This document shows positions 7,474 to 16,265 of a stretch of DNA of 64,000 nucleotides, piece by piece. This DNA comes from Caldilineaceae bacterium. Lineage in GTDB: Bacteria; Chloroflexota; Anaerolineae; Caldilineales; Caldilineaceae. A program made the position numbers and the translations under genes. The notes under the pieces are model-generated. The model was not told the DNA's origin and searched no databases. It was given only the letters and a program-made list of their open reading frames with translations. The stretch covers positions 62,001-126,000 of the forward strand of contig JAHBVF010000013.1 of assembly GCA_019637685.1 (NCBI GenBank), given 5' to 3'. Position 1 is the stretch's first letter. Every line of letters starts with the position of its first letter.

Positions 7474-8577
7474 ATGAGCCAACTTCTTAACCTTTTCACC
7501 CGCCGCCGCCAGGAACGTTCTGGCTGTTCTCCTGTTTTTCTGATCGCTGGTTCAGTCATCGCCTTTATCGCAGCAACCGCCATCCTCTGGTCCAACGAAG
7601 GCCGGGTGGATTTTGGCCGGATTGGTGCAGAGAGTGTAGCCATCGAGGCTTCGGCGATTGACCCCAGCCACGACGGCCTGTTTGTGGCGGCCAGCGGCCT
7701 GCTGGTGGGGGACGCGCCCATAGGCGACCGGGACTTTCTCCAGCCGGGCGACTGGCTGGAAGTGGAGCGTCTGGTGGAGATGTACGCCTGGGAGCAGAAG
7801 TCGGAGGGTAGCGATGAAAACAGTTCCAGCTACAGCTATCACACAGCCTGGACAGACGATCCCGCGGATTCGTCGGCCTTTTCTGTGCCCGGCGGCCATG
7901 CCAACCCGCCCCTGACGGTCAGCGGTGGCGTCTTCCGCCCGGAGAGCGGGCGGCTGGGGCGCTATGGGATCGATACCCGCGGTCTGGACCTGCCCGCGGG
8001 CGAGCCGCTGGTTTTGGACAAAGAAGGGATGATTGCCGGATCGGATCGCAGCCTTTCCAGCGAGTATATTTTTGTGGGCAAAGGCACATTGGCCGAGCCA
8101 GCGGTGGGCGATCTGCGCATCCGCTTCCAGGCTGTGCCCAGTGGCAGACAGGCTATACTCTTCGGGCAGGTGGCGGGTGACAGTATTGTCCCCTATTTCC
8201 ACCGGGAGCGGGATCGGCTCTACCGGGCCTTCTTCAGCGGACGGGCCGACGCGCTGGCAGAGATGAGCGCGGAATATCGCTTTGCCCTGTGGGGGATGCG
8301 GGTGGCCGGGCTGGTGTTATATTGGGTCAGTTTCCTGCTCGTCTTCAGTCCCTTCACCCGGCTGCTGGGGGGCATTCCCCTGCTGGAACGGCTGGGCAAA
8401 GGGTTGATTGCCATTGTCACATTTGTGGTGGCCGCGCTGCTGGCGCTGGTGGTGGCAACCCTCGCCTATCTCTTCCACAACCCGCTGGCTCTGCTCATTC
8501 TACTGCTGCTGGCCGGGTTGCTCTTCGCCGCGGGCCGGGCTGTGTGGCAGCGCAAACAACCGAAAGCAGGCCAGTGA
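7474..8577 (+). CDS. TMEM43 family membrane protein
   Basis: A 367-residue protein with one membrane segment near the N-terminus (about residues 22-40, PVFLIAGSVIAFIAATAILW), a hydrophilic domain of about 230 residues, and a C-terminal cluster of three or four hydrophobic helices. The sequence WSNEGRVDF just after the first helix and the phrase LRIRFQAVPSG are typical of TMEM43/LUMA (DUF1625) proteins. In animals this family sits in the inner nuclear membrane and ER; the bacterial role is unknown. The following lipoprotein overlaps its stop codon (TGATG), so the two form an operon and may act together at the membrane. Family assignment is good, function open. Confidence 0.8.
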   Translation: MSQLLNLFTRRRQERSGCSPVFLIAGSVIAFIAATAILWSNEGRVDFGRIGAESVAIEASAIDPSHDGLFVAASGLLVGDAPIGDRDFLQPGDWLEVERLVEMYAWEQKSEGSDENSSSYSYHTAWTDDPADSSAFSVPGGHANPPLTVSGGVFRPESGRLGRYGIDTRGLDLPAGEPLVLDKEGMIAGSDRSLSSEYIFVGKGTLAEPAVGDLRIRFQAVPSGRQAILFGQVAGDSIVPYFHRERDRLYRAFFSGRADALAEMSAEYRFALWGMRVAGLVLYWVSFLLVFSPFTRLLGGIPLLERLGKGLIAIVTFVVAALLALVVATLAYLFHNPLALLILLLLAGLLFAAGRAVWQRKQPKAGQ

Positions 8578-9149
8578 TGACAACAACACCGAGGCAGAAT
8601 AGGAAAGCAGAAAAGCCCTGTGGTTGGGACCGCACCTGCTGGCTTGTGGCCCTTCTGTTGGCGCTGTCGCTGCTGCTCTGGGGTTGCGCCACGCCTCCAT
8701 CCGCGCCCCAGACAGCGGCGAGTGGGGAGGAAACCAGCCAGCCAGAGCCAACACAGGCAGCAGCTCCGGCCAAGGCCGATGTGGTCTCTGTGCAGGTGAC
8801 TGGCAGCCCAGGCAGCTATCAATTTTCAGTTGAAATCGCCAGCCCGGACACGGGATGTGACCAGTACGCGGACTGGTGGGAAGTCCTCAGCGAGCAGGGG
8901 GAATTGCTCTATCGACGAATTCTAACCCACAGCCACGTGAACGAGCAGCCCTTTGCCCGCTCTGGGGGGCCGGTTGCCATTGAAGCCGATCGGGTGGTGA
9001 TTGTCCGGGCGCATTTGCATCCGGCCGGGTATGGAGGGAAAAGCTGGAAAGGAACAGTTCAATCTGGCTTTGTGGAGAACGAAGCGACGCCGGACTTTGC
9101 AGGCGGCGTAGAGACCGAGTCGCCCCAGCCAGCCGGTTGTGATTTTTGA
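8577..9149 (+). CDS. Putative lipoprotein of unknown function
   Basis: 190 residues from the ATG that overlaps the TMEM43 stop by one base. A charged start (MTTTPRQNRKAEK) is followed by a hydrophobic stretch ending LLLWGC, with Cys37 as the likely lipidated residue. Then comes a low-complexity Ala/Pro/Gln linker to about residue 70. The folded part contains YADWWEVLSEQGELLYRRIL, THSHVNEQPF and VIVRAHLHPAGYGG. I recognise it as a conserved hypothetical type but not a named domain. The His-rich motifs could bind metal, which is speculation. Co-transcribed with the TMEM43 homologue. Confidence 0.75.
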   Translation: MTTTPRQNRKAEKPCGWDRTCWLVALLLALSLLLWGCATPPSAPQTAASGEETSQPEPTQAAAPAKADVVSVQVTGSPGSYQFSVEIASPDTGCDQYADWWEVLSEQGELLYRRILTHSHVNEQPFARSGGPVAIEADRVVIVRAHLHPAGYGGKSWKGTVQSGFVENEATPDFAGGVETESPQPAGCDF

Positions 9150-9198
9150 CTGTGTCGGCTGCGGGGGAATACCCCAAACACCCGCTTCGCGCAGTCCA

Positions 9199-9229
9199 TT
9201 GCCGAAACAATTGTCCCCTATGCTACAAT
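9199..9229 (+). promoter_or_regulatory. Predicted extended -10 promoter of the UbiB fusion gene
   Basis: TGCTACAAT (TGn plus TACAAT at 9224-9229) is preceded by TTGCCG at 9199-9204. The 19-base spacer is long, which an extended -10 can compensate. The leader would be about 63 bases. Confidence 0.45.
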
Positions 9230-9298
9230 ACCCGCGTTTGTGCTGGACCAGAATCGTCGGGCAGTTTAACGCGAATCATAACTATTGGGCGAGGCGAC

Positions 9299-11473
9299 AT
9301 GACATATTTTCTTATTCGCGTTACTGTGAATATGCTGGCCGCAGCCATTGTAATGAATCTTGTGCCTGGCCTGCGTCTCATCCCCAATTCATCTCTACCT
9401 GAGCCATTTGCCACGCTCTATTCCTACATTATTATTGGGCTGCTCTTTGGCACGCTCCACTCTTTCGTTCGCCCAGCGATCCTCTTTCTCACGGGCCGAT
9501 TATACATCTGGTCAATGGGCCTGTTAGCGCTGGTCACAGATATTTGCATCTTTCTGGTCTTGTCCTACATTGCGCCCGCGGCCTGGCAAGTTGGTGAGTC
9601 TCGCTTGTTTTCAGCAACTTTGGGCGCGATGTTGATCGGCGTTATTGTGATGGGGCTGGAAATGGTACTCGGATTTGGTGCTCCCCGGATTACCGAAGTG
9701 CGCAAAAGCCCGTTCTATTGGCGCTGGCTGGGTATGTTGCCCACAGGTCGTCGCAACCGTCTGATCGAAAGCCTGCGCACACAGCAGATCATCAGTACGA
9801 TTCAGAGCTATTCCATTGATATCCTCATTGGGCTTTCACCTCTGAAAGGTTTCCGGCGCGGCATGCAGACGATAATCTATCGCCTGCGCCCACGGTTGAT
9901 CGAGGATAGCCCCGCCGTGAAGGTGCGGTTGATGCTGCAAGAACTGGGACCCACCTTCACAAAATTCGGGCAAATGGCAGCCAGCCGCATCGAAATCCTG
10001 CCCGACACCTGGCGCACCGAACTGGAGCAGTTGCAGGATGATGTCCAACCGTTTCTTTACACCGAGGTCGATCAGATTATTCGACAGGAATTGGGCAAGC
10101 CCTGCGAGGAGACCTTCGCCTCTTTCGACCCCAATCCGCTGGCAGCAGCTTCAACCGCCCAGGTTCATGCGGCCACGCTCCCCAGCGGGGAGAGGGTTGT
10201 TGTCAAAGTACGCCGCCCCAACATTGAAATCACAGTCAAGGGGGATCTTAACATTATCCAGGATGTGCTCAATCTTATCGAGCGGCGCGTAGCGTGGAGC
10301 CGCCGATTCGGGTTGAGCGCCCTGTTTCACGAGTTTGCCGAGAACGTCTTGACGGAGCTGGACTACACCAATGAGTCGTACAACGCTCGCCTTCTGCGGC
10401 ACAAGATGCAGAAGTTCCCCTTTGTGCAAGTCCCCCTGATTTATGATGTGTACAGCACGAGAAAAGTATTAACACAGGAACGGGTTGTGGGGGTGAAGAT
10501 TTCTGACATCTCGGCACTGGATGCCGCCGGTCTCAACCGTGAAGAATTGGCAATCAACTTCTTCCGCGCGCTCCTGCAACAGGTGTTGTTCGATGGCTTC
10601 TTCCACGCGGATCCACATCCAGGTAATGTGTGGGTCAACAGCGAGAGTGGCCGTATCATCTTCCTTGATATGGGCTTGATGGGGCAGTTGAGCCTGGAGG
10701 ACAGGTTCGCTTTTGGGGGACTTATCTGGGCGCTGAATGACCGCGATACGCCATCGGTAACGCGGGTTCTGATGACTATTTGCAAGCCGGCAAAGAATTG
10801 TGATCCCCTTGCCCTCGGCCGCGACATTGAGCGTCTTGTCAACCGCAATCTGCTCTTTGCGGACGCGCCTCCTTCTCTTGTAGGGATGTTGAATGATTTG
10901 GTTGCAGTAATTGTGCAGCACGGACTACAGTTGCGCAAGGAATTCGTCTTAGCCATCAAGTCAATTGGCCAAGGCGAGTCGATTATGCGGATTCTGATGG
11001 GTGACAAGCCGATGGATTATGTTCTGGAAGTTGCTTACACCCAGATGAGGGATTTGTTGAGCGAACAACTGACGCTGGAAAATGTTCTTTCTCATGGAGG
11101 TATGCCGCTCATCCGCGAGATTGTCGGGCGTTTGCCGTCCTTGCAGACAGCCACGAGAACACTTTTCGATAATTTCCAGAGGGGTCAATTGGCGTTTCAG
11201 GTAAACGTCGCCAGCATGGATCAGCGGATGAATGTTTTGCAAACAGCCATTGAATTGGGCATTCGTCGGGTTGTCCTGAGTGTGTTATTGGTGGGGTTGT
11301 TGGTTGGCTCAACGCTCATCCTCCTTATTCCCTTCGAAGGAAAGATTAGCGAGTTTGAGGGTCTTGTCATTCGTCTCGTAGCAAAGTCCGGATTTGTCAT
11401 CGGGGCATTGCTCATTATAATCATGTTGGTGTATACCCTGTGGCAGTCCATCCGGAAACCAAAAGACGCTTGA
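9299..11473 (+). CDS. AarF/UbiB atypical kinase with N-terminal holin-like membrane domain
   Basis: 724 residues. Residues 1 to about 130 form four hydrophobic helices like the phage-holin-4/YvlD superfamily (TLHSFVRPAILFLTGRL is characteristic). A UbiB/ABC1 kinase-like domain follows: the KxGQ motif at Lys222-Gln225 (TKFGQMAASR), the Ala-rich loop AAASTAQVHAATL that replaces the P-loop, VVVKVRRP, catalytic HADPHPGN from His436, and metal-binding DMG at Asp457. Two C-terminal helices (about residues 655-715) complete it. UbiB proteins are ATPases linked to ubiquinone or other isoprenoid lipid handling. ATG 9299 is chosen for its GAGG ribosome site. Base composition is more AT-rich than the neighbours. 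Confidence 0.87.
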   Translation: MTYFLIRVTVNMLAAAIVMNLVPGLRLIPNSSLPEPFATLYSYIIIGLLFGTLHSFVRPAILFLTGRLYIWSMGLLALVTDICIFLVLSYIAPAAWQVGESRLFSATLGAMLIGVIVMGLEMVLGFGAPRITEVRKSPFYWRWLGMLPTGRRNRLIESLRTQQIISTIQSYSIDILIGLSPLKGFRRGMQTIIYRLRPRLIEDSPAVKVRLMLQELGPTFTKFGQMAASRIEILPDTWRTELEQLQDDVQPFLYTEVDQIIRQELGKPCEETFASFDPNPLAAASTAQVHAATLPSGERVVVKVRRPNIEITVKGDLNIIQDVLNLIERRVAWSRRFGLSALFHEFAENVLTELDYTNESYNARLLRHKMQKFPFVQVPLIYDVYSTRKVLTQERVVGVKISDISALDAAGLNREELAINFFRALLQQVLFDGFFHADPHPGNVWVNSESGRIIFLDMGLMGQLSLEDRFAFGGLIWALNDRDTPSVTRVLMTICKPAKNCDPLALGRDIERLVNRNLLFADAPPSLVGMLNDLVAVIVQHGLQLRKEFVLAIKSIGQGESIMRILMGDKPMDYVLEVAYTQMRDLLSEQLTLENVLSHGGMPLIREIVGRLPSLQTATRTLFDNFQRGQLAFQVNVASMDQRMNVLQTAIELGIRRVVLSVLLVGLLVGSTLILLIPFEGKISEFEGLVIRLVAKSGFVIGALLIIIMLVYTLWQSIRKPKDA

Positions 11474-11539
11474 TGCGAGAACAATAGCCACGTCTGTGCT
11501 GGACAATAACAACTTAGGCCGACGACAACCATTGAGAGT

Positions 11540-12061
11540 ATGGGGATGATTGAACGATGCGTTGGGTGCAACGCGGAGGTCCAGGTGATTGACGGTCCAA
11601 TCCATCGCTACATGACGTCCGCGCCCGGTTGCTGGCAGCGCTATGGGGAGTTGCTCGGCGTCCTCTACACCCGGCCAACATTGCAGATGGCTGTCGTACT
11701 GTGCGTGGATACATACGCCGTCCAGCATCCCGGCACACCAAACCCGCAGGCCATTCAATCAGTCGCCGTTCATTTGCTCAACCTGTACGACTATCTCGTG
11801 CGTGGGCGGCCCGCCAGAAGGCCACAGGAACTTCTCTCCGATCGGGCGTTTCATTCAATCGCGCCGCCGTCATCCAGGGCATCCTTTTGGCTTGAGCCGC
11901 CATCGTTTGCCGCGTCCCGCACTGTGTTTGACATGCCCCTGTCCGGCACAGACGACGCCATCGAGACGAGCGCGCGTGCGTGGGCGGAATCGGCATGGGC
12001 GGCGTGGAGCGCGCATCATAACCGCATCGCCGACTGGTATGTTATGTATGCGAGGTCGTGA
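11540..12061 (+). CDS. DUF5946 family protein
   Basis: 173 residues. The opening ERCVGCNAEVQVIDGPIHRYMTSAPGCW and the later YAVQHPGTPNPQAIQSVAVHLLNLY are the conserved blocks of DUF5946. CxGC and the nearby HRY and CW residues suggest a metal-binding N-terminal part. The C-terminal half is mostly helical with several Trp. No function is established for the family. It begins 66 bases after the UbiB fusion, so it may share that transcript. Confidence 0.78.
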   Translation: MGMIERCVGCNAEVQVIDGPIHRYMTSAPGCWQRYGELLGVLYTRPTLQMAVVLCVDTYAVQHPGTPNPQAIQSVAVHLLNLYDYLVRGRPARRPQELLSDRAFHSIAPPSSRASFWLEPPSFAASRTVFDMPLSGTDDAIETSARAWAESAWAAWSAHHNRIADWYVMYARS

Positions 12062-12174
12062 GGTACAGCCTAACGTTCTGGACTGACGCAGAATACGGAC
12101 ATTTCCACTCCACCGAACATCTGTCCCTTACCAAATCTACCTCTATTCACACCACACAAACAAAGGAAAAGACT

Positions 12175-13038
12175 ATGCGCCTGGGCGTTGTAGGAATGAT
12201 GCCGTCGGACTTTCGCACGATCAACAGTGAACATTTGGCCGCGGTACGCGGCTTGGGACTGAGCGGCGTGGGCTTTCACGCGGCAGGACAGGGACTGGCC
12301 GCTGTGACCAGTGCCGAATGTGCCCAGGTGCGGCAGACCTTCGCGGACGCGGGGATGGATATTGTACAGTTTGGCATCGGCTTCGGGGATTGTCTCTTTG
12401 ACCCGGACGCCGGCGCGCGGGACGAAGTGGTGGGGGTGATCGGTCGGGGGCTGGAAGTGGCCGCGGAACTGGGCGCGCATGTCTGTCTGATCCGCACAGG
12501 CAGCCTCAGCCCCAATGGCTCCTACTTCCCCGCTGCCGAGAACCATTCCCAGCAAAGCTGGCAGCGGCTCATCGAAACCCTGGGCCGGGTGGCCCGCAAA
12601 GCGGAGAACGTGGGCCAGACAATCGTCGTGGAGACCCACCTGCTCACAATTCTGGAGTCGCCGGAAGCCAACCGGGACGCGGTGGCCGAAGTGAGTTCGG
12701 CCCGCCTGCGGGTGGTGATGGACTACGTCAACCACTTCCCCACAATGCAGCACGTCTTCCACAGCACCGAACGGCTCAACCACATCTTCGATCTGATGGG
12801 ACCCATCGCTGGCGTGGCCCACTGCAAGGACATCCGCTTTGGCAAAGGGCTGGTCCTGCACATCGACGAGGCCATCCCCGGCGAGGGGCTGCTGGATTTG
12901 CACACGGCCCTGCGTCGCTGGCACAGCCTGGACGCCGACGGCTATATGCTCCTGGAACACCTGCCCAACGAAGACTACCCCCTGGCCGCGGCCAACACCC
13001 AGCGCATCGCGGCAGAGGCGGGGGTGGAGATTCACTGA
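12175..13038 (+). CDS. Sugar phosphate isomerase/epimerase (xylose-isomerase-like TIM barrel)
   Basis: 287 residues of the AP-endonuclease-2/xylose isomerase-like fold, used for cytoplasmic isomerisation or epimerisation of sugars, inosose or keto acids with a divalent metal. Candidate metal ligands are Glu in VVETHLL, Asp in VVMDYVNHF, His in VAHCKDI and the late Glu in LLEHL. The ATG is preceded by AAAGGA at suitable spacing. The gene converges on an SDR gene across a strong hairpin. The many sugar transport and oxidoreductase genes nearby suggest carbohydrate catabolism, but the substrate is not identifiable. Confidence 0.82.
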   Translation: MRLGVVGMMPSDFRTINSEHLAAVRGLGLSGVGFHAAGQGLAAVTSAECAQVRQTFADAGMDIVQFGIGFGDCLFDPDAGARDEVVGVIGRGLEVAAELGAHVCLIRTGSLSPNGSYFPAAENHSQQSWQRLIETLGRVARKAENVGQTIVVETHLLTILESPEANRDAVAEVSSARLRVVMDYVNHFPTMQHVFHSTERLNHIFDLMGPIAGVAHCKDIRFGKGLVLHIDEAIPGEGLLDLHTALRRWHSLDADGYMLLEHLPNEDYPLAAANTQRIAAEAGVEIH

Positions 13039-13043
13039 GTTAT

Positions 13044-13083
13044 GAGGGGCGAATTGCGATGGATGATTCGCAATTCGCCCCTC
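13044..13083. terminator. Bidirectional terminator-like hairpin
   Basis: A perfect 16-bp stem, GAGGGGCGAATTGCGA (13044-13059) with TCGCAATTCGCCCCTC (13068-13083), and an eight-base loop. It lies between the convergent isomerase and SDR genes and probably stops transcription from both sides. Confidence 0.65.
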
Positions 13084-13097
13084 GCCCCTCGCAACTT

Positions 13098-13853
13098 CTA
13101 GCGCGTAAAGAGCGTGCGCCGCACGTAGTCCCCGTCGTCCGAGGCCAGATAGGCCAGGAGTTTGGCAACACCGGCCGGGTCGCCCAGATTGGCGTTGGCC
13201 AGCACATCCTCATAGGGGCGGCCCTGTTTATTGGCCGCGTCGCGCACGTTGTCCAGCTTCATTTCTGTGGCAATGCCGCCGGGACAGACCGCATTGACCC
13301 GGATATTGCGCGAGGCCAGGTGGCCGGCCAGCACCATTGACATCCCGTGTACCGCGCCCTTGCTCGTGCCATAGGCAATGGACGAACTGCCGCCCAGCAC
13401 ACCCGCACCCGACGCGATCAGAATCATCACCCCTCGCTCGGACTTGGCAATCAACGGTGTGGCATATTTGGTGCAGAGGAAAGTCCCCCGCACATTGACT
13501 TCCATCACAAAATCGAAAGTGTCCACCGGGAACTCCTCCGGCTGGAGGAACGCGCCCAACAGCACACCCGCCGCGCAGATAATCACGTCCAGATAGCCGT
13601 GGGTTTCCCCTACTTGTGCAAAGAGTGCCTGCACCGCTTCGTCGTCGCGGATGTCTACCGCGTAAAAAGTGGCATCACCACCGCTTTCACGGATGGAGGC
13701 AGCAACGGCCTCGCCCTTGTCGGCCTTGACATCCACCAGCAGGACGGTCGCGCCCCGGGCCGCGCAGAGCCGGGCCGCGGCTTCGCCGATGCCCTGGGCC
13801 GCGCCCGTGATGAGAATTTTTTTACCGCGCACGTTTGCAATTGTGTCTTCCAT
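13098..13853 (-). CDS. SDR family NAD(P)-dependent oxidoreductase
   Basis: 251 residues, classical short-chain dehydrogenase length. The cofactor motif TGxxxGxG is ITGAAQGIG (residues 15-23). An acidic residue after strand two (LLVDVKADKG) suggests NAD(H) preference. The NNAG motif is replaced by ICAAGV, and the catalytic Ser/Tyr/Lys are in SIAYGTSKGAV. The C-terminal quarter keeps VNAVCPGGIATEM. The end is short: the usual ITGxxxxVDGG segment is missing and it stops at DYVRRTLFTR, so the substrate lid may differ. Substrate unknown. Confidence 0.87.
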   Translation of the reverse strand: MEDTIANVRGKKILITGAAQGIGEAAARLCAARGATVLLVDVKADKGEAVAASIRESGGDATFYAVDIRDDEAVQALFAQVGETHGYLDVIICAAGVLLGAFLQPEEFPVDTFDFVMEVNVRGTFLCTKYATPLIAKSERGVMILIASGAGVLGGSSSIAYGTSKGAVHGMSMVLAGHLASRNIRVNAVCPGGIATEMKLDNVRDAANKQGRPYEDVLANANLGDPAGVAKLLAYLASDDGDYVRRTLFTR

Positions 13854-13899
13854 TGGGGGTTTCCTAAATGTGGGATGGGTTGGACTCTCTATTTCTTCT

Positions 13900-15246
13900 C
13901 TATTTCTTCACGGCAACGGCCACTGACGAAGGGGCGCTGCCGGGTGTACTACCGTTGGTCAAAATCGGGGTGGCTGCAGCTTGCATACCCGTCCGATCCT
14001 GCTTGCGCTTCAGTTCCCGCACTTCCATTTCAGCCTTGCGCCCATTGTCCGGCAGGGAATAGCGCATGGAGAGGGCACGTTCCAGCCATTGAAGCGCCTC
14101 GTCATACTCCTTTTTTTGCAGCAACAGGCCGCCCAGATTGGCAGCCGCCAACGCGTCTGTGGGCTTGCGTTTGAGGTCAGCCCGCAGACGGCGTTCCTGC
14201 TCTTCCACGCGCGCGCCGCCTTTCAGCCGTACGCCCACGTCGAAAATAATGTCGGTCAGGTGCTCTTTTTCGAAGCGTTCGGCCCTGTGGCGGATAAGAG
14301 AGCGGGTGCGGGGCACAATCATATCCAGTTCCCGCACCACCCGCACATGGAGGATGGCTTCGGTCACAGCGCTCTCGACGAATATCTCAATCGATTCACC
14401 GCCATCTACCACTACATTGAGCAGCTTCTCTTCCCCGCCCATGTGCAAAGACTGGATGAGGACCGGCTGTTCTCCGGGGTTAATGGCGGTCAGTTTATCC
14501 CCATCCACCACCACCCGCAGGCACGCCTCGTCGTCACATCCCTCTGGCCCTACAGGCACGGCCTGTCTCTGGGGAAACTGGACATCAAGCAATTCGACAA
14601 AATCGGGTGAATAGTTCTTGAAAATGCCCACGTGCTCGTGGACTTCGTCATCTTCCATCACTTCTATCACCATTTTGTGGCCGATAAAACGCTCCAGCAG
14701 CGGGTCAAAGACGCCGCCGGCGTGGCCGATGAGATTCTCGCCCAGGCGGAAGAGGGACTTTTCACTTTCGTCATTGATGTAGCGGCCCGCGGGCTTTTTG
14801 GCCCGACCCACCAACACCCCCAGCACTTCGTTGATTGAGACGCTGGCCGTGCCAATAAACTTGCGCAGTCCCCGTTTGCTTCGCTCCACCACGCCCGGAT
14901 GAAACGAGCGCCGAATGTCCCGATCCCGGCGGCGTTTGTTTTCAGGGGTCAATTGATCCACAAAACGGTAGATAACCTGAATGTCGTTGTATTCTTCGCC
15001 GTACAAAATATAACTGGACTCGATATGCTTGGCATCCTGCACGTCGTCCCGATAGACCAGTTCCAGCCCGGTTGATTCCACTGCCATCACACCCCAGACA
15101 ACTTTGTTGTCCGTGCGCTCAACCGTCACGTGGAAATTCTCGAACGAACCCAAGCAGGGGTCCTTGCGCCGGGAACGGAGATAGGAGCCGATGAGCGTGG
15201 CGAGAAAGATGAGGCCAACTGTGTAGAGAAGAGATGTATCAAACAT
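13900..15246 (-). CDS. Membrane-anchored protein with C-terminal TPR, unknown function
   Basis: 448 residues. One N-terminal helix (about residues 7-25, LLYTVGLIFLATLIGSYL) is followed by basic residues, so the long body should be cytoplasmic. The middle holds two regions that each carry a beta-rich segment beginning 'VWGVMAVESTGLELVY' and 'HEHVGIFKNYSPDFVELLD', looking like related small domains. A tetratricopeptide-like pair (about residues 375-425, LAAANLGGLLLQKKEYDEALQWLERAL) is near the end, then a Ser/Pro/Ala tail. I do not recognise the central domains. It could be a scaffold at the membrane. Neighbours give no further clue. Confidence 0.7.
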   Translation of the reverse strand: MFDTSLLYTVGLIFLATLIGSYLRSRRKDPCLGSFENFHVTVERTDNKVVWGVMAVESTGLELVYRDDVQDAKHIESSYILYGEEYNDIQVIYRFVDQLTPENKRRRDRDIRRSFHPGVVERSKRGLRKFIGTASVSINEVLGVLVGRAKKPAGRYINDESEKSLFRLGENLIGHAGGVFDPLLERFIGHKMVIEVMEDDEVHEHVGIFKNYSPDFVELLDVQFPQRQAVPVGPEGCDDEACLRVVVDGDKLTAINPGEQPVLIQSLHMGGEEKLLNVVVDGGESIEIFVESAVTEAILHVRVVRELDMIVPRTRSLIRHRAERFEKEHLTDIIFDVGVRLKGGARVEEQERRLRADLKRKPTDALAAANLGGLLLQKKEYDEALQWLERALSMRYSLPDNGRKAEMEVRELKRKQDRTGMQAAATPILTNGSTPGSAPSSVAVAVKK

Positions 15247-15468
15247 AGGCGATTGGGGAAATAGAGATGAAGGATACGGATGTGTTCTGCAACGATTTAA
15301 GTTCTAAAGTGGCTTGTGTTCTAAAACAGCCTGTGTCCAACAGTGGTTTTTTACCAGAGCAGTGACAGTCCACTGATTCTGGCAACGTCTGTTGATTGTA
15401 GCCATGCCGGTGTCATTCATCCGTAGCGCGCTTTGCACGTGGACTGTGCCCCAGCGCATAGACCACAC

Positions 15469-16137
15469 CTACACCAGCGGAACAGCACAAGCCGGGTCTT
15501 CGTTGCGCGGGTTATTGACGAGCGTGCTGACCGGTTGATAGGCCATCAGTTCGCCAGGAAAAGAGCGCATCAAATGCAGCAGTGGGTCTGCTTTCTGAAT
15601 ATCCCGGCTCAGCCATTCGTCATAATCCTCCGGGTGTAGAATCACCGGCATCCGGTTGTGGATGGGAGCCAGCAGATCGTTGGGTTCGGTGGTGAGAATC
15701 GTGCAGGATTCAATGGCCGACCCCTCCTGCTCCCAATGCTCCCACAGCCCGGCAAAGCCCAGCACCCCCCCGCCTTTCAGACCGATAAGCTGGGGTTGCT
15801 TGCCTCCATCCACCTTTTGCCACTCATAGAAGCCGTCCGCGGGAATGATGCAGCGCCGGTATTTGAAGGCAGCCCGGAAAGAAGGCTTCTCCGCGGCAGT
15901 CTCCGCGCGGGCATTGATCATCCGGCTGCCGATACTGGGGTCCTTGGCCCAGAAGGGAATCAGCCCCCAATTCAGAAAAGTTGCCTCGCGCCCGTTGCCC
16001 GCGTAGCTCTCGCGAATGGCCAGCACGGGCTGGGTGGGCGCAATGTTATAGCGGGGCGCCAGGGGCGGCATCTGCTCCAGGGAAAACAGATCGGCCACCT
16101 GTTCGGAAGAAGCACGCAGGGTAAATCGACCGCACAT
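15469..16137 (-). CDS. SOS response-associated peptidase (SRAP), YedK/HMCES family
   Basis: 222 residues. SRAP proteins cross-link covalently to abasic sites in single-stranded DNA through Cys2 and so shield them from cleavage. All active-site residues are seen and even share E. coli YedK numbering: Cys2 (MCGRFTL), Asn75 (NARAET), Glu105 (DGFYEW) and His160 (HNRMPV). Cys2 must become the N-terminus, so the ATG at 16137 is certain; GAGGAG precedes it. A textbook promoter lies at 16217-16245 and a perfect hairpin occupies the leader. No complete LexA box was found here, unlike the radical-SAM gene. Confidence 0.95.
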   Translation of the reverse strand: MCGRFTLRASSEQVADLFSLEQMPPLAPRYNIAPTQPVLAIRESYAGNGREATFLNWGLIPFWAKDPSIGSRMINARAETAAEKPSFRAAFKYRRCIIPADGFYEWQKVDGGKQPQLIGLKGGGVLGFAGLWEHWEQEGSAIESCTILTTEPNDLLAPIHNRMPVILHPEDYDEWLSRDIQKADPLLHLMRSFPGELMAYQPVSTLVNNPRNEDPACAVPLV

Positions 16138-16157
16138 TCAACAACTCCTCTGGTAAG

Positions 16158-16188
16158 TCGCCTGCTCTGGCCAACACAGAGCAGGCGA
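16158..16188 (-). promoter_or_regulatory. Perfect 12-bp hairpin in the SRAP leader
   Basis: TCGCCTGCTCTG (16158-16169) and CAGAGCAGGCGA (16177-16188) are perfect inverted repeats around a seven-base loop. It lies in the predicted 5' leader, shortly before the GAGGAG ribosome site, without a following T run. It may stabilise the mRNA or be a protein site; a terminator is less likely. Confidence 0.6.
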
Positions 16189-16216
16189 AAATCTACAGGT
16201 ATTCAAACATCCAGCT

Positions 16217-16245
16217 ATATTACCCTTCGCTCCGGGGAATGTCAA
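16217..16245 (-). promoter_or_regulatory. Strong predicted promoter of the SRAP gene
   Basis: On the minus strand TTGACA (16240-16245), a 17-base spacer, then TAATAT (16217-16222). Predicted leader about 70 bases. Confidence 0.75.
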
Positions 16246-16265
16246 TCAGAACGAAATGGAGGAAA

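Noticed and set aside
12070..13035. 321-codon minus-strand frame opposite the TIM-barrel isomerase
   Set aside because: Shadow of the plus-strand gene, which has a good ribosome site and metal-ligand motifs.
16249..16262. Possible LexA half-site AGAACGAAATGGAG upstream of the SRAP promoter
   Set aside because: Only the GAAC half matches; the GTTC half is absent.
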